DNA of 64,000 bases from GCA-2711565 sp963664245. Its GTDB lineage: Bacteria; Bacteroidota; Bacteroidia; Bacteroidales; GCA-2711565. Shown here piece after piece: positions 44,970-53,961 of the stretch (position 1 is the stretch's first letter; each line of letters opens with the position of its first letter). Location: assembly GCA_963664245.1 (NCBI GenBank), contig OY760934.1:2976001-3040000 (forward strand), written 5' to 3'. Under the pieces are notes generated by a model that had not been told where the DNA came from, did no database searches, and saw nothing but the letters and a program-made list of their open reading frames with translations. The translations under genes and the position numbers were made by a program.

Positions 44970-46318
44970 TGGAAATCGGGCAATTGAAAAATATCTATTT
45001 TCTAGGCATTGGAGGCATCGGTATGAGTGCCCTGGCCCGCTATTTCCATAAGCTGGGAGCCAAGGTTTCGGGCTATGATAAAACCCCGACGGCTCTGACT
45101 GCAAAACTCCAGCAGCAGGGAATCGATATCCATTTTGAGGATGCCCCGGATTTGATCCCTTCCGGATTGGACTTGGTGGTTTATACGCCGGCCATCCCTA
45201 AAGATATGAAAGAACTGGCCTTTGTTCGGGAGAAAGGATTTTTGTTGTTTAAACGGTCTCAGATTTTAGGCGAACTAACCAAAAACTGCTTCACCATTGC
45301 GGTGGCCGGAACTCATGGTAAGACCACAATTTCCTCCATGTTGGCGCATATTTTGGCAAGGGCTGGAGTGAAGGTTTCGGGTTTGATTGGTGGGATTGTC
45401 AACGAATACGAAAGCAATTTTATTGGTGAAGTTGAGGGCGATGTTTTTGTGGTGGAAGCCGATGAGTTTGATCGTTCGTTTTTGACCCTTGCGCCTGATA
45501 TTGCCTTGGTCAGCTCTATGGATGCAGACCATCTGGATATTTACGGTTCGGAAAATCATTTGCAGCAATCTTTCGAGTTGTTTGCAAAGAACCTTAAACC
45601 GGGAGGCCGTCTGGTTTATAAAAACGGTTTAAAAATTCATACCGACGGCAGAAAAGAATTTTCGTATTCAGCCGTTAAAAAGTCGGATGCTTTTTGTCAG
45701 CAATTTGAAATTAAAGACGGAGCTTATTCTTTTGACCTGAAATTGCCGGATGACATGATTGAAAATATTTGTTTCAAAACACCGGGGCGGCACAATGTTG
45801 AAAATGCCGTTGGTGCGGCTACGCTGGCAAAATTATACGGTTTGAGCAAGGATAAGATTAAGTCAGGTCTCGAATCTTATCCGGGCGTGAAACGCCGTTT
45901 TGAGACCATTGTCCGCAACGAAAAAGTGGTTTATATTGATGATTATGCCCATCATCCGGAGGAGTTGAAAGCATGCATCTCTTCGGTGAAAGAATTATAT
46001 GCAGGAAAAAAAATTACGGGCATCTTTCAACCGCATTTGTTTAGCCGGACCCGTGATTTTGTTGATGGTTTTGCCCGCAGTTTGGAGTTGCTGGATGAAG
46101 TAATTGTGATGGATATTTACCCGGCCCGTGAGCTTCCGATTGAAGGAATTAACGCTCAATTTTTGCTGGATAAAATCAATCACCCGAAGAAATCTTATAA
46201 AACAAAAGAAGAAATACTGTTTTTTGTGACGGAACAAACCCCGGAGGTTTTATTGACCCTGGGAGCCGGAAACATTGATCAATTGGTTCAACCATTAAAA
46301 GAAATATTAACGCGATGA
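44969..46318 (+). CDS. murC: UDP-MurNAc:L-alanine ligase MurC
   Basis: A 449-residue Mur ligase adding the first L-alanine. Motifs: FLGIGGIGMSALARYF (9-24), AVAGTHGKTTISSML (about 111-125), VEADEFDRSFL, SMDADHLDIYG, DDYAHHPEELKACI and FQPHLFSRTRDF. The family is complete in length. It overlaps ftsQ by 4 bases. Confidence 0.95.
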   Translation: MEIGQLKNIYFLGIGGIGMSALARYFHKLGAKVSGYDKTPTALTAKLQQQGIDIHFEDAPDLIPSGLDLVVYTPAIPKDMKELAFVREKGFLLFKRSQILGELTKNCFTIAVAGTHGKTTISSMLAHILARAGVKVSGLIGGIVNEYESNFIGEVEGDVFVVEADEFDRSFLTLAPDIALVSSMDADHLDIYGSENHLQQSFELFAKNLKPGGRLVYKNGLKIHTDGRKEFSYSAVKKSDAFCQQFEIKDGAYSFDLKLPDDMIENICFKTPGRHNVENAVGAATLAKLYGLSKDKIKSGLESYPGVKRRFETIVRNEKVVYIDDYAHHPEELKACISSVKELYAGKKITGIFQPHLFSRTRDFVDGFARSLELLDEVIVMDIYPARELPIEGINAQFLLDKINHPKKSYKTKEEILFFVTEQTPEVLLTLGAGNIDQLVQPLKEILTR

Positions 46319-47094
46319 AACGCTTTTTAAACATATTTTTTGGTTTGATTGTGCTTGGGGGCATGGGCTATGGCATTTATTATGTTTCAGGTCAACAACA
46401 AAATGTTTTGATAGGCAGTGTTTCGATTAACATGCAGTACTTGGGCGAAGATGTTTTTTTAAGAGCCGACAGTATCGAAAATTATTTGAACCGTGAACTG
46501 GGCAATTTAACCGAGAAAAGAATCGCTGATTTAAACATTAAAAAGCTCGAGAGCCTGATTGCGGAAGATCCGTATGTTGCAGCGGTAAATGTTTACACCA
46601 GCATTAACGGCCAGCTGGTGATTGATATTGTTCAGCGGCAGCCGGCATTGAGGGTGTCGACTTATAAAGCCAGTTTTTATATCGATTCTAAAGGTTATGT
46701 TATTCCGATAAATGAGAATTACATATCACGCGTTCTTTTTGTAAACGGAATGATTAAGAACTATGATTATAACGATTTAAAAGGAATTAATGTGTTGAAT
46801 ATTGAGGGTGAAGACGATTTAAAAAAAGCCTTCATTTTGGCAACACACATCAAAAAAGATAAATTTTTAAATGCTTTGACAGAACAAATTTACGTGAACC
46901 GGAATAAAGAATTTGAACTCGTTCCGAAAATCGGGAAACAGTTGATTTTATTAGGGGATATAAAAAATCTGGATGACAAATTCAGGAAACTGGAATTGTT
47001 TTATTCGCAAGGCATCACATTAAAAGGTTGGGACATGTATAAATTAATCAACCTGAAATACGAAAATCAAGTTGTTTGTACTAAAAGAAAATAA
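46315..47094 (+). CDS. ftsQ: Cell division protein FtsQ/DivIB
   Basis: A 259-residue bitopic protein: a short cytoplasmic N-terminus, one membrane helix (about 4-24), a POTRA-like segment (IADLNIKKLESLIAEDPYVAAVNVY, about 62-86) and a beta domain. Primary sequence is divergent, as usual for Bacteroidetes FtsQ; the position between murC and ftsA supports the call. It links early and late division proteins. Confidence 0.9.
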   Translation: MKRFLNIFFGLIVLGGMGYGIYYVSGQQQNVLIGSVSINMQYLGEDVFLRADSIENYLNRELGNLTEKRIADLNIKKLESLIAEDPYVAAVNVYTSINGQLVIDIVQRQPALRVSTYKASFYIDSKGYVIPINENYISRVLFVNGMIKNYDYNDLKGINVLNIEGEDDLKKAFILATHIKKDKFLNALTEQIYVNRNKEFELVPKIGKQLILLGDIKNLDDKFRKLELFYSQGITLKGWDMYKLINLKYENQVVCTKRK

Positions 47095-47096
47095 AT

Positions 47097-48392
47097 ATGG
47101 GAACTTCAGAAATTATCGTAGGTCTTGACATCGGAACTACAAAAATAGCGACCATTGTAGGACAAAGAAATGAACACGGGAAAATTGACATCCTCGGTTA
47201 CGGTAAAACGGAATCGGTAGGGGTAAAACGCGGGGTTGTTTCAAACATCGAAAATACAGTTCGATCCATCATCGAAGCGGTTAGTCAGGCCGAGCAAAAA
47301 TCGGGGGTTGATATCAAATATGTGAATGTAGGCATTGCGGGTCAGCATATTAAAAGCCTGCAACACCGCGGAAATATCATCCGTGAAAATTTTGATGATG
47401 AAATCAGCCAGAGAGACATCGAATATCTAAACAACAGTATGTTCAACCTGAGTATGAGTCCTGGTGAGGAAATTATAGATGTCATTCCCCAGGATTATAT
47501 TGTGGATGGCGAGCAGGGAATTAAAGAACCTATCGGGATGTTGGGTAATTCTTTGGAAGCCAATTTCCATATTATTATCGGGCAAACTGCTGCTGCAAAA
47601 AACATATACAAATGCGTTCGCAAAGCCGGGCTGGAAGTTGTTGATTTAATTCTCGAACCGATTGCTTCTGCCGAAGCGGTGTTGAGCGAAGAAGAAAAAG
47701 AGGCTGGTGTTGTGTTGGTGGATATTGGTGGCGGAACCACGGATGTGGCTATTTTCCAGGATGGAATTATCCGCCATACGGCAGTGATTCCTTTTGGTGG
47801 CGACATCATTACCGAAGATGTAAAAGAAGGCTGTACCATCATTAAAAAGCATGCCGAAGAATTGAAGGTGAAATTTGGTTCGGCTTTGGCAAGCGAAAAC
47901 CGCGATGAAGAAATTGTGGCCATTCCCGGTTTGCGTGGCCGTCCGCCAAAAGAAATTTCGCTGAAAAACCTGGCCAGCATTATACAGGCTCGCATGGAAG
48001 AAATTATTGAGCATGTGTATTACGAAATCAGGAACTCCGGATTTGAGAAAAAACTAATTGCCGGAATCGTGTTAACCGGGGGCGGTGCCCAAATGAAACA
48101 CATTGCCCAGCTAACCGAGTTTATTACTGGAATGGATACCCGGATTGGGTTCCCCAATGAGCACCTGTCAAGCAATGCCGACAACGAAGTGGCCAGCCCC
48201 ATGTATGCAACCGGTGTTGGTTTAGTGATTGAAGGGATTAATCGTTTTGATCGTGACAGCAACCGTGAAATGTCGGAAAAGGGGGAAAAACGCAAGGTTA
48301 AAATTATGGGTCGGCGAGAAAAAAAAGATCAAAAATCAGGCAGTTTTTTGAGGAGTATCCAGGATTGGTTTGAACGTGATGCGCTCGACTAA
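47097..48392 (+). CDS. ftsA: Cell division protein FtsA
   Basis: A 431-residue actin-like ATPase that anchors FtsZ to the membrane. Motifs: VGLDIGTTKIATIVG (phosphate 1), the 1C SHS2 domain (VKYVNVGIAGQHIKSL-like, about 80-165), VVLVDIGGGTTDVAIF (phosphate 2) and VLTGGGAQMKHI (adenosine). The C-terminal amphipathic helix GSFLRSIQDWFERDALD is present and would insert into the membrane. Start ATG 47097 is 3 bases after ftsQ. Confidence 0.95.
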   Translation: MGTSEIIVGLDIGTTKIATIVGQRNEHGKIDILGYGKTESVGVKRGVVSNIENTVRSIIEAVSQAEQKSGVDIKYVNVGIAGQHIKSLQHRGNIIRENFDDEISQRDIEYLNNSMFNLSMSPGEEIIDVIPQDYIVDGEQGIKEPIGMLGNSLEANFHIIIGQTAAAKNIYKCVRKAGLEVVDLILEPIASAEAVLSEEEKEAGVVLVDIGGGTTDVAIFQDGIIRHTAVIPFGGDIITEDVKEGCTIIKKHAEELKVKFGSALASENRDEEIVAIPGLRGRPPKEISLKNLASIIQARMEEIIEHVYYEIRNSGFEKKLIAGIVLTGGGAQMKHIAQLTEFITGMDTRIGFPNEHLSSNADNEVASPMYATGVGLVIEGINRFDRDSNREMSEKGEKRKVKIMGRREKKDQKSGSFLRSIQDWFERDALD

Positions 48393-48475
48393 AATAATTA
48401 ACAATAAATATTTAATAACTCCTGGGATTTTTAAAAGATAAATAAACTAAAACACCTAAATTTAAATAACCAAAC

Positions 48476-50068
48476 ATGAGTGAAATGATAACATTTGATC
48501 TGCCTAAAAATCAATCTTCTATAATCAAAGTTATTGGTGTTGGAGGTGGAGGTGGCAATGCCGTGAGCCACATGTATAGCCAAGGTATACGTGGGGTTGA
48601 CTTTGTCATCTGTAATACTGATGCACAAGCAATGGAAGTAAGTCCGATCCCGAACAAAGTTCAGTTGGGAAATAAGGGACTTGGAGCGGGTTCAATTCCA
48701 TCCGTAGGACGTGAAGCCGCCATGGAAAATATTGAGGGTATTAAAAGTATTTTGGAAAAGAACACCAAGATGCTGTTTATTACTGCCGGGATGGGTGGTG
48801 GAACCGGAACCGGTGCCGCTCCGGTGATAGCCCAGGTAGCCAGGGATTTGGGAATCCTTACCGTGGGTATTGTTACCATTCCGTTTTCATTTGAAGGGCG
48901 AAAGCGTCGCATACAGGCCAACCAGGGGATCGAAGAATTACGTGCTCATGTTGATACTCTTTTGGTGGTGAGCAATGATAAATTGCGCGAACTGCACGGC
49001 GATTTAAAACTGTCGGAAGCTTTCCAGCAGGCCGATAATATTTTAACAACAGCGGCCAAAGGTATTGCCGAAATTGTTACGGTTACCGGTTACATCAACG
49101 TGGATTTTGAGGATGTAAAAACCGTGATGAAAGACAGCGGCAAAGCCATTATGGGATCGGCCGTTTCCGACGGCGAAACAAGGGCCATTGATGCCGTTAA
49201 ATCGGCTATGTCGTCGCCATTGTTGGATGATAACGACATAAAAGGTGCCAGCAATATATTGCTTTATATTACTTCGGGAGTGGAAGAAATTTCGATGGAC
49301 GAAGTAACAGAAATTACCGATTATATCCAGGATGAAGCAGGTCAGAATGCAGAGATTATCTGGGGAAATGGTACGGATGAAGCTATCGGGAACAAAATTG
49401 GGGTCACCATTATTGCTACCGGTTTTGATATTAAAAATAAAGACCTTGGGCGCGAGAACTTAATTATCCACCGTTTGGATGATAAGGTTCAGCAAGCCCC
49501 TGAATTAAAAATGAGACCCCAGGAATCGGCCGTTGAAAATGAAGAAATAAAACTTGTTGAGAAAGAAACAGAACCTCAGGAACAAGCTGTCAACAAACTG
49601 AAATCCGAGGGTGACTCAACCATCAGAATAAAAACACGGACCGAACAACGTTCATTGATATTTGATCTGACTACTCCTGAGAGGGGTTCTTTAGATAAGC
49701 AGGAGCCACCGAGAAGTAATCCGCCAGAACCTCCGATTTTACAAAGCCCTGAAAAAGAAGAATCGTTTGTAAGGAAAGAACCTCCGAAACCTTCTTTTGA
49801 GCCTGTGGATGATGAAGAGGATATCAACCAAGAAAAACGCACGCAGGATCGCATTCAAAAACTGAAAGAATTAAGCATCAGTCTGAAATCTCCGGAAGAT
49901 TTGGAACGTATGGAGAAGGAACCTGCTTATTTAAGGCGTAAAGTTAAGTTGAACGAGGTTAACCCTTCAGACAATACCGAAGTGTCAAGAATCAGCCTTT
50001 CTGACGATAAAAATGACGGAACCCGTTTGCGGGAAAATAATTCGTATTTGCATGATAATGTAGATTAA
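48476..50068 (+). CDS. ftsZ: Cell division GTPase FtsZ
   Basis: A 530-residue tubulin homologue. The GTPase domain has GVGGGGGNAVSHM (about 23-35), the tubulin signature GGGTGTGAAPVIA (about 104-116), and the T7 loop VDFEDVKTVM. A long, acidic and proline-rich linker follows (about 330-500). The protein ends in the Bacteroidetes-type C-terminal peptide (LRENNSYLHDNVD) that binds FtsA. Longer than E. coli FtsZ (383) because of the linker. The 83-base gap after ftsA is larger than elsewhere in the cluster and may hold an extra promoter. Confidence 0.96.
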   Translation: MSEMITFDLPKNQSSIIKVIGVGGGGGNAVSHMYSQGIRGVDFVICNTDAQAMEVSPIPNKVQLGNKGLGAGSIPSVGREAAMENIEGIKSILEKNTKMLFITAGMGGGTGTGAAPVIAQVARDLGILTVGIVTIPFSFEGRKRRIQANQGIEELRAHVDTLLVVSNDKLRELHGDLKLSEAFQQADNILTTAAKGIAEIVTVTGYINVDFEDVKTVMKDSGKAIMGSAVSDGETRAIDAVKSAMSSPLLDDNDIKGASNILLYITSGVEEISMDEVTEITDYIQDEAGQNAEIIWGNGTDEAIGNKIGVTIIATGFDIKNKDLGRENLIIHRLDDKVQQAPELKMRPQESAVENEEIKLVEKETEPQEQAVNKLKSEGDSTIRIKTRTEQRSLIFDLTTPERGSLDKQEPPRSNPPEPPILQSPEKEESFVRKEPPKPSFEPVDDEEDINQEKRTQDRIQKLKELSISLKSPEDLERMEKEPAYLRRKVKLNEVNPSDNTEVSRISLSDDKNDGTRLRENNSYLHDNVD

Positions 50069-50079
50069 ACCCCCAAAGT

Positions 50080-50532
50080 ATGAGTTTAGAAATTGAAATC
50101 AACAAAGATATAAAGCAGGCGATGCTTGCAAAAGATTCTAAAAAGCTGGAAGCATTAAGAGCCATTAAAGCGGCTTTGCTGCTTGCCAAAACCGGTAAAG
50201 ATGCTGGTTCCGGTGAAATCCCAGAGTCTGTTGAATTAGGATTGCTAAAGCGTTTGGTTAAACAACGTAAAGAATCAGCCGAGGTTTATAAAAATAATGG
50301 CAGGGATGAAATGGCTGCCGAAGAACTCTTCCAGGCTGAAATTATTGAAGCTTATTTGCCGGAACAACTGGGTGAAGCGGAGATTGAAAATATTGTAAAA
50401 GAAACCATTGCAGAAGTTAAAGCCCAAAGCATGAAAGATATGGGCAAGGTGATGGGATTGGTAACTAAAAAAATTGCCGGCCGTGCCGACAATAAATTGG
50501 TTTCGGATGTTGTGAGAAAAATGCTTTCTTAG
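50080..50532 (+). CDS. GatB/YqeY domain protein
   Basis: A 150-residue YqeY-type protein, the tRNA-binding helical domain also found at the end of GatB: LEIEINKDIKQAMLAKDSKKLEALRAIKAALLLAKTG is interrupted by normal substitutions, and KQRKESAEVYKNNGRDEMAAEE and MKDMGKVMGLVTKKIAGRADNKLVSDVVRKML complete the family pattern. Free-standing YqeY has no confirmed function. Position right after ftsZ is standard in Bacteroidetes. Confidence 0.92.
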   Translation: MSLEIEINKDIKQAMLAKDSKKLEALRAIKAALLLAKTGKDAGSGEIPESVELGLLKRLVKQRKESAEVYKNNGRDEMAAEELFQAEIIEAYLPEQLGEAEIENIVKETIAEVKAQSMKDMGKVMGLVTKKIAGRADNKLVSDVVRKMLS

Positions 50533-50798
50533 ATTTTATCGTTAAGAAACACCATTAATTTAAGCAGATCATCTTCTTTTCTTAGGTTTATCTTTTCTTT
50601 TTTTAAGTAAGTTTTTAACTCATTTGCAATTTGAGTAAAAGCCTCGTAAAGATTTTTCTTGTTTGATATCAAGATAAGGGAGTTCTCCTCAGTTTGGATA
50701 TAATATTTATCAGAGTTTCTTTTAAATCTTGGAGGTTTGGCTTCTACATAGGCTTCTTTCTTTGTAGGCTGTAAAAAATCAATATCGTTTTTTATCAA
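50529..50798 (-). CDS. Hypothetical small protein (89 aa), uncertain
   Basis: An open frame of 89 residues from a TTG start, lysine-rich and without signal peptide (FLQPTKKEAYVEAKPPRF, LRKEDDLLKLMVFLNDKI). I recognise no family. It overlaps the yqeY stop by 4 bases on the opposite strand. A further frame fragment lies just upstream on the same strand (50805-50945), so the pair may be remains of one or two decayed genes. Treat as tentative. Confidence 0.4.
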   Translation of the reverse strand: MIKNDIDFLQPTKKEAYVEAKPPRFKRNSDKYYIQTEENSLILISNKKNLYEAFTQIANELKTYLKKEKINLRKEDDLLKLMVFLNDKI

Positions 50799-50804
50799 GT
50801 AATT

Positions 50805-50945
50805 TTATTTTTGATCGTACTTTAATTCAATATAGCCTCCGTTATTTTTAGTCTTTGGAAGGTATACATAGTTTGTGTTCTCTATTTGAAGAAGCCTGAT
50901 TTTTTCGGGGACCTTTACCAAGATTAAGCAAATTGTTTTAAGAAC
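50805..50945 (-). pseudogene. Gene fragment lacking a start codon
   Basis: On the minus strand a 46-codon open stretch ending TAA (50805-50807) reads KVPEKIRLLQIENTNYVYL then PKTKNNGGYIELKYDQK. It looks like real protein in composition but has no ATG and is closed by an in-frame TAA at 50946-50948. It is probably the 3' end of a lost gene, next to the doubtful 89-residue frame. Confidence 0.35.
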
Positions 50946-50972
50946 TTAAAATTATTAATATTTGTTCAATAA

Positions 50973-51000
50973 AAAAGGGACTCAAAATGAGCCCCTTTTA
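50973..51000 (-). terminator. Terminator of the rplM-rpsI-rpsB-tsf operon
   Basis: AAAAGGG-CTC and GAG-CCCCTTTT form a stem around AAAAT just after the tsf stop (read on the minus strand), with A/T runs on both sides. It could act in both directions. Confidence 0.8.
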
Positions 51001-51019
51001 AAAGAGTATGTGATATGTT

Positions 51020-51856
51020 TTAGTTGCTTGTTAACATAACACGTGCAAAAGCAGTAACAGCTAAATCTTTATCTGTTTCAGCCAGATACTGTTTTACCGA
51101 TTTTTTGGTGTCACGAACAAAATCTTGGTTTAACAGTGTGTTTTCTTTCAGGAATTTATTTACTTTACCCAGGGCAATTTTTTCTAAAATTTGCTCTGGT
51201 TTTCCTTCCTGACGTGCTTGTTCCATACCGATTTGTTTTTCTTTCTCGATAATTTCAGCATCAACCCCGTTTTCGTCTACGGCGATAGGAGCCATTGCAG
51301 CTACCTGCATTGCTAATTCTTTTCCAAGTTGGTCAACATCACCTTCGGCTTTGTTCAGGCCAAGAATGGTTGCTAAACGGTTTCCTTGGTGGTTGTAAGC
51401 GAATACTTTTGCTGATTCAACAACTTCGTATTGTCCCAGCTCAATTTTTTCACCAATTACACCGGTTTGATCGGTTACGGTATCTTCAACTTTACGTCCG
51501 TCTAATTCTAAAGCTTTTAGCTCGTCAATATTTTTCGCTTGTTTTTCAATAGCTAAATCAATAATTGAATTAACGTATTTAATGAAGTCTTCGTTTTTAG
51601 CAACGAAATCGGTTTCGCAGTTAATCATAACAACAGCACCAAATGATTCATCGGCATTGGTTTTTGCAATAACAACGCCTTCGCCAGCTTCGCGGTCAGC
51701 TCTTTTAGAAGCTACTTTTTGACCTTTTTTACGAAGATAGTCAACAGCTTTGTCAAAATCGCCTTCACATTCAACCAAAGCTTTTTTACAGTCCATCATT
51801 CCGGCACCGGTATGTTTTCTTAATTTGTTAACTTCAGCAGCGGTTATTTTTGTCAT
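51020..51856 (-). CDS. tsf: Translation elongation factor Ts
   Basis: A 278-residue nucleotide exchange factor for EF-Tu. The N-terminal UBA-like module has the family signature LRKHTGAGMMDCKKALVECEGD split here as VNKLRKHTGAGMMDCKKAL, then YLRKKGQKVASKRADREAGEG and the core EAVVMINCETDFVAKNEDF-like block (about 70-90). Normal length. Last gene of a four-gene ribosomal operon, 40 bases after rpsB. Confidence 0.96.
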   Translation of the reverse strand: MTKITAAEVNKLRKHTGAGMMDCKKALVECEGDFDKAVDYLRKKGQKVASKRADREAGEGVVIAKTNADESFGAVVMINCETDFVAKNEDFIKYVNSIIDLAIEKQAKNIDELKALELDGRKVEDTVTDQTGVIGEKIELGQYEVVESAKVFAYNHQGNRLATILGLNKAEGDVDQLGKELAMQVAAMAPIAVDENGVDAEIIEKEKQIGMEQARQEGKPEQILEKIALGKVNKFLKENTLLNQDFVRDTKKSVKQYLAETDKDLAVTAFARVMLTSN

Positions 51857-51896
51857 TTTCTTAATTTTTAAAAGGTTCGTAAAGAAATTTAATTAA

Positions 51897-52787
51897 TTAC
51901 TTTTTTTTAGCAACTGGTTTTCTCGGACGTTTAGGTTTTTCCTCATTTTCTTCTCCAGCTTTTGATCCTGAACCACGTTTTTTATGTTTTTCGATTTTTT
52001 CGTCTTCCTCTGCTTCAATCTCCTCAATGGTTTTCGATTTCACTTCTTTTTTGTCAGTGTTTTCGTCTTCGTCTTCAGCTGCTTTTTTGTCTCTGTCCAG
52101 TTTTCTTTCTGCCAAACCTTCAGCAATAGCTTCTGTCATAATGCTTGTTATCAATTCAATAGATTTTGAAGCATCGTCATTTGCCGGAATTGGGAAATCA
52201 ACTGCTTTGGGATTTGAGTTGGTGTCTACAATTGCAAATGTTGGAATGTTTAATTTTTTAGCTTCAGCTACTGCAATATGTTCTTTGTTAATGTCTACAA
52301 TAAATAGAGCCGATGGCAAACGGTTCAAATCAGAAATACTTCCTAATTGTTTTTCTAATTTGGCACGTTCGCGGCTAATTTGCAAACGTTCTCTTTTTGA
52401 AAAGTTTAGGTAGCTATCAGTGGTCATCATTTTATCAATGGAAGACATTTTGCGAACCGCTTTGCGGATGGTTGCAAAGTTGGTTAACATCCCCCCGGGC
52501 CAACGTTCTGTTACGTAAGGCATGTTTACTTTACTTACAGTGTTAGCTACAATATCTTTGGCTTGTTTTTTTGTTGCAACAAACAACACTTTTTTGCCCG
52601 ATTTGGCAATTTGTTTTAAAGCTGATGCAGCTTCTTCAATTTTTGCAACAGTTTTGTATAAATCAATGATGTGGATCCCGTTGCGTTCCATAAAAATATA
52701 TGGAGCCATATTAGGATTCCATTTTCTTTTCAAATGACCAAAATGGACTCCCGCGTCCAACAATTGATCAAAATTTGTTCTTGCCAT
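51897..52787 (-). CDS. rpsB: 30S ribosomal protein S2 with charged C-terminal extension
   Basis: Start ATG 52785-52787 (MARTNFDQLLDAGVHFGHL) is the family start; an upstream ATG at 52832 adds 15 unlikely residues. The 296-residue protein has the S2 core (KWNPNMAPYIFMERNGIHIIDL, TKKQAKDIV, RWPGGMLTNFATI, IPTFAIVDTNSNPKAVDFPIPAND). It then has a low-complexity tail of about 70 residues, alternating acidic (AEDEDENTDKK, EEIEAEEDEKIE) and basic (KPKRPRKPVAKKK) blocks. Such tails occur in several Bacteroidetes S2 proteins and have no known role. Confidence 0.96.
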   Translation of the reverse strand: MARTNFDQLLDAGVHFGHLKRKWNPNMAPYIFMERNGIHIIDLYKTVAKIEEAASALKQIAKSGKKVLFVATKKQAKDIVANTVSKVNMPYVTERWPGGMLTNFATIRKAVRKMSSIDKMMTTDSYLNFSKRERLQISRERAKLEKQLGSISDLNRLPSALFIVDINKEHIAVAEAKKLNIPTFAIVDTNSNPKAVDFPIPANDDASKSIELITSIMTEAIAEGLAERKLDRDKKAAEDEDENTDKKEVKSKTIEEIEAEEDEKIEKHKKRGSGSKAGEENEEKPKRPRKPVAKKK

Positions 52788-52900
52788 TCTTTTAATTTTA
52801 ATTTGTTTACTTTCTTTTAAAACAATTACCAAGTAGCGAAAAAATGATCGGTCTTGGTAATTTAGATACTAAACTCGGTCCAGTGAAATGAAATAGTATG

Positions 52901-53287
52901 TTAACGTTTACTGAATTGGAATTTCTTACGAGCTTTTGGTTGTCCTGGTTTTTTACGTTCAACCATACGTGGGTCACGGCGTAATAAACCTTTTGCTTTA
53001 AGCGGAGGACGGAATTCTTCGTCGATTTTGCAAAGTGCTCTGGAAATTGCTAAACGAAGTGCCTCGGCTTGTCCGTTAACACCACCGCCATCAAGATTAA
53101 CTTTGATGTCGTATTTATCGGTTGTGTTAGTAATTTCTAATGGTTGACGAACTACATATTGTAAAGTAGCCGTTGGAAAGTAATCTTTATAATCTTTTTT
53201 GTTTACGGTAATAGTTCCGTTACCTTCTGAAAGATAAATTCTTGCAATGGCTGTTTTTCTTCTGCCTAATGTGTTTACTATTTCCAT
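52901..53287 (-). CDS. rpsI: 30S ribosomal protein S9
   Basis: A 128-residue protein with the full S9 pattern: GRRKTAIARIYL at the N-terminus, VNLDGGGVNGQAEALRLAISRAL in the middle, the RRDPRMVERKKPGQPKARKKFQFSKR tail split by normal sequence, and the invariant SKR end that reaches into the P site. It starts directly after the rplM stop. Confidence 0.97.
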   Translation of the reverse strand: MEIVNTLGRRKTAIARIYLSEGNGTITVNKKDYKDYFPTATLQYVVRQPLEITNTTDKYDIKVNLDGGGVNGQAEALRLAISRALCKIDEEFRPPLKAKGLLRRDPRMVERKKPGQPKARKKFQFSKR

Positions 53288-53743
53288 CTACTTAATGTTG
53301 TTTAAATTAATTGCTTTTGGGTTTTGTGCTTCTTGTTTGTGTTCAGAACCGGCATATACGTATAGATTCCTGAATAAAGCACTTCCAAGTTTGTTTTTAG
53401 GGAGCATACCTTTGATTGCTTTTTCAACCATGGCTGTAGGTTTTTTAACCATTAATTCTTTAGCCGTGGTAGTACGTTGTCCTCCCGGATAACCACTGTG
53501 ACGAACATATTCTTTATCGTCCCATTTATTACCGCTCAGGTTGATTTTATCAGCATTGATAATAACAACATTATCGCCGCAATCAACATGAGGCGTATAA
53601 CTAGGTTTGTGTTTTCCTCTTAACAGGAAAGCAGCTTTAGAAGCTAAACGACCCAGTATTTCATTTTCTGCGTCAATCAAAACCCACTCTTTGGTAACGG
53701 TTTCTTTATTCGCACTTTTGGTTTTGTAACTTAAGGTATCCAT
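53288..53743 (-). CDS. rplM: 50S ribosomal protein L13
   Basis: A 151-residue L13: WVLIDAENEILGRLASKAAFLL, YTPHVDCGDNVVIINADKINLSG split by normal spacing, YVRHSGYPGG, and MLPKNKLGSALFRNLYVYAG. It is the first gene of the rplM-rpsI-rpsB-tsf operon, behind a strong promoter at 53788-53819. Confidence 0.97.
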   Translation of the reverse strand: MDTLSYKTKSANKETVTKEWVLIDAENEILGRLASKAAFLLRGKHKPSYTPHVDCGDNVVIINADKINLSGNKWDDKEYVRHSGYPGGQRTTTAKELMVKKPTAMVEKAIKGMLPKNKLGSALFRNLYVYAGSEHKQEAQNPKAINLNNIK

Positions 53744-53787
53744 CTAATTTTTTCTTTATCTTAAATTTCCTTCTTTAAAACGGGGTG

Positions 53788-53819
53788 CAAAAATAGAACT
53801 AAATTTTTGATTTAACAAA
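53788..53819 (-). promoter_or_regulatory. Promoter of the rplM operon
   Basis: On the minus strand, TTTG (53816-53819) is followed after 20 bases by TATTTTTG (53788-53795). This matches the Bacteroidetes -33/-7 consensus and lies about 45 bases before the rplM start codon. Confidence 0.75.
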
Positions 53820-53961
53820 TTTGCTAACAAGATTTTGTTGAAAATTTGCATCCCAAACAAAACATGATTAAAAATTGTTGCAAAAATAATATTTATTCTT
53901 AATTGTTTAGTCCTGAAAGAGTAAGATTTTGCGTAATTTCGCTTCGAATAAAACCCGGTTT

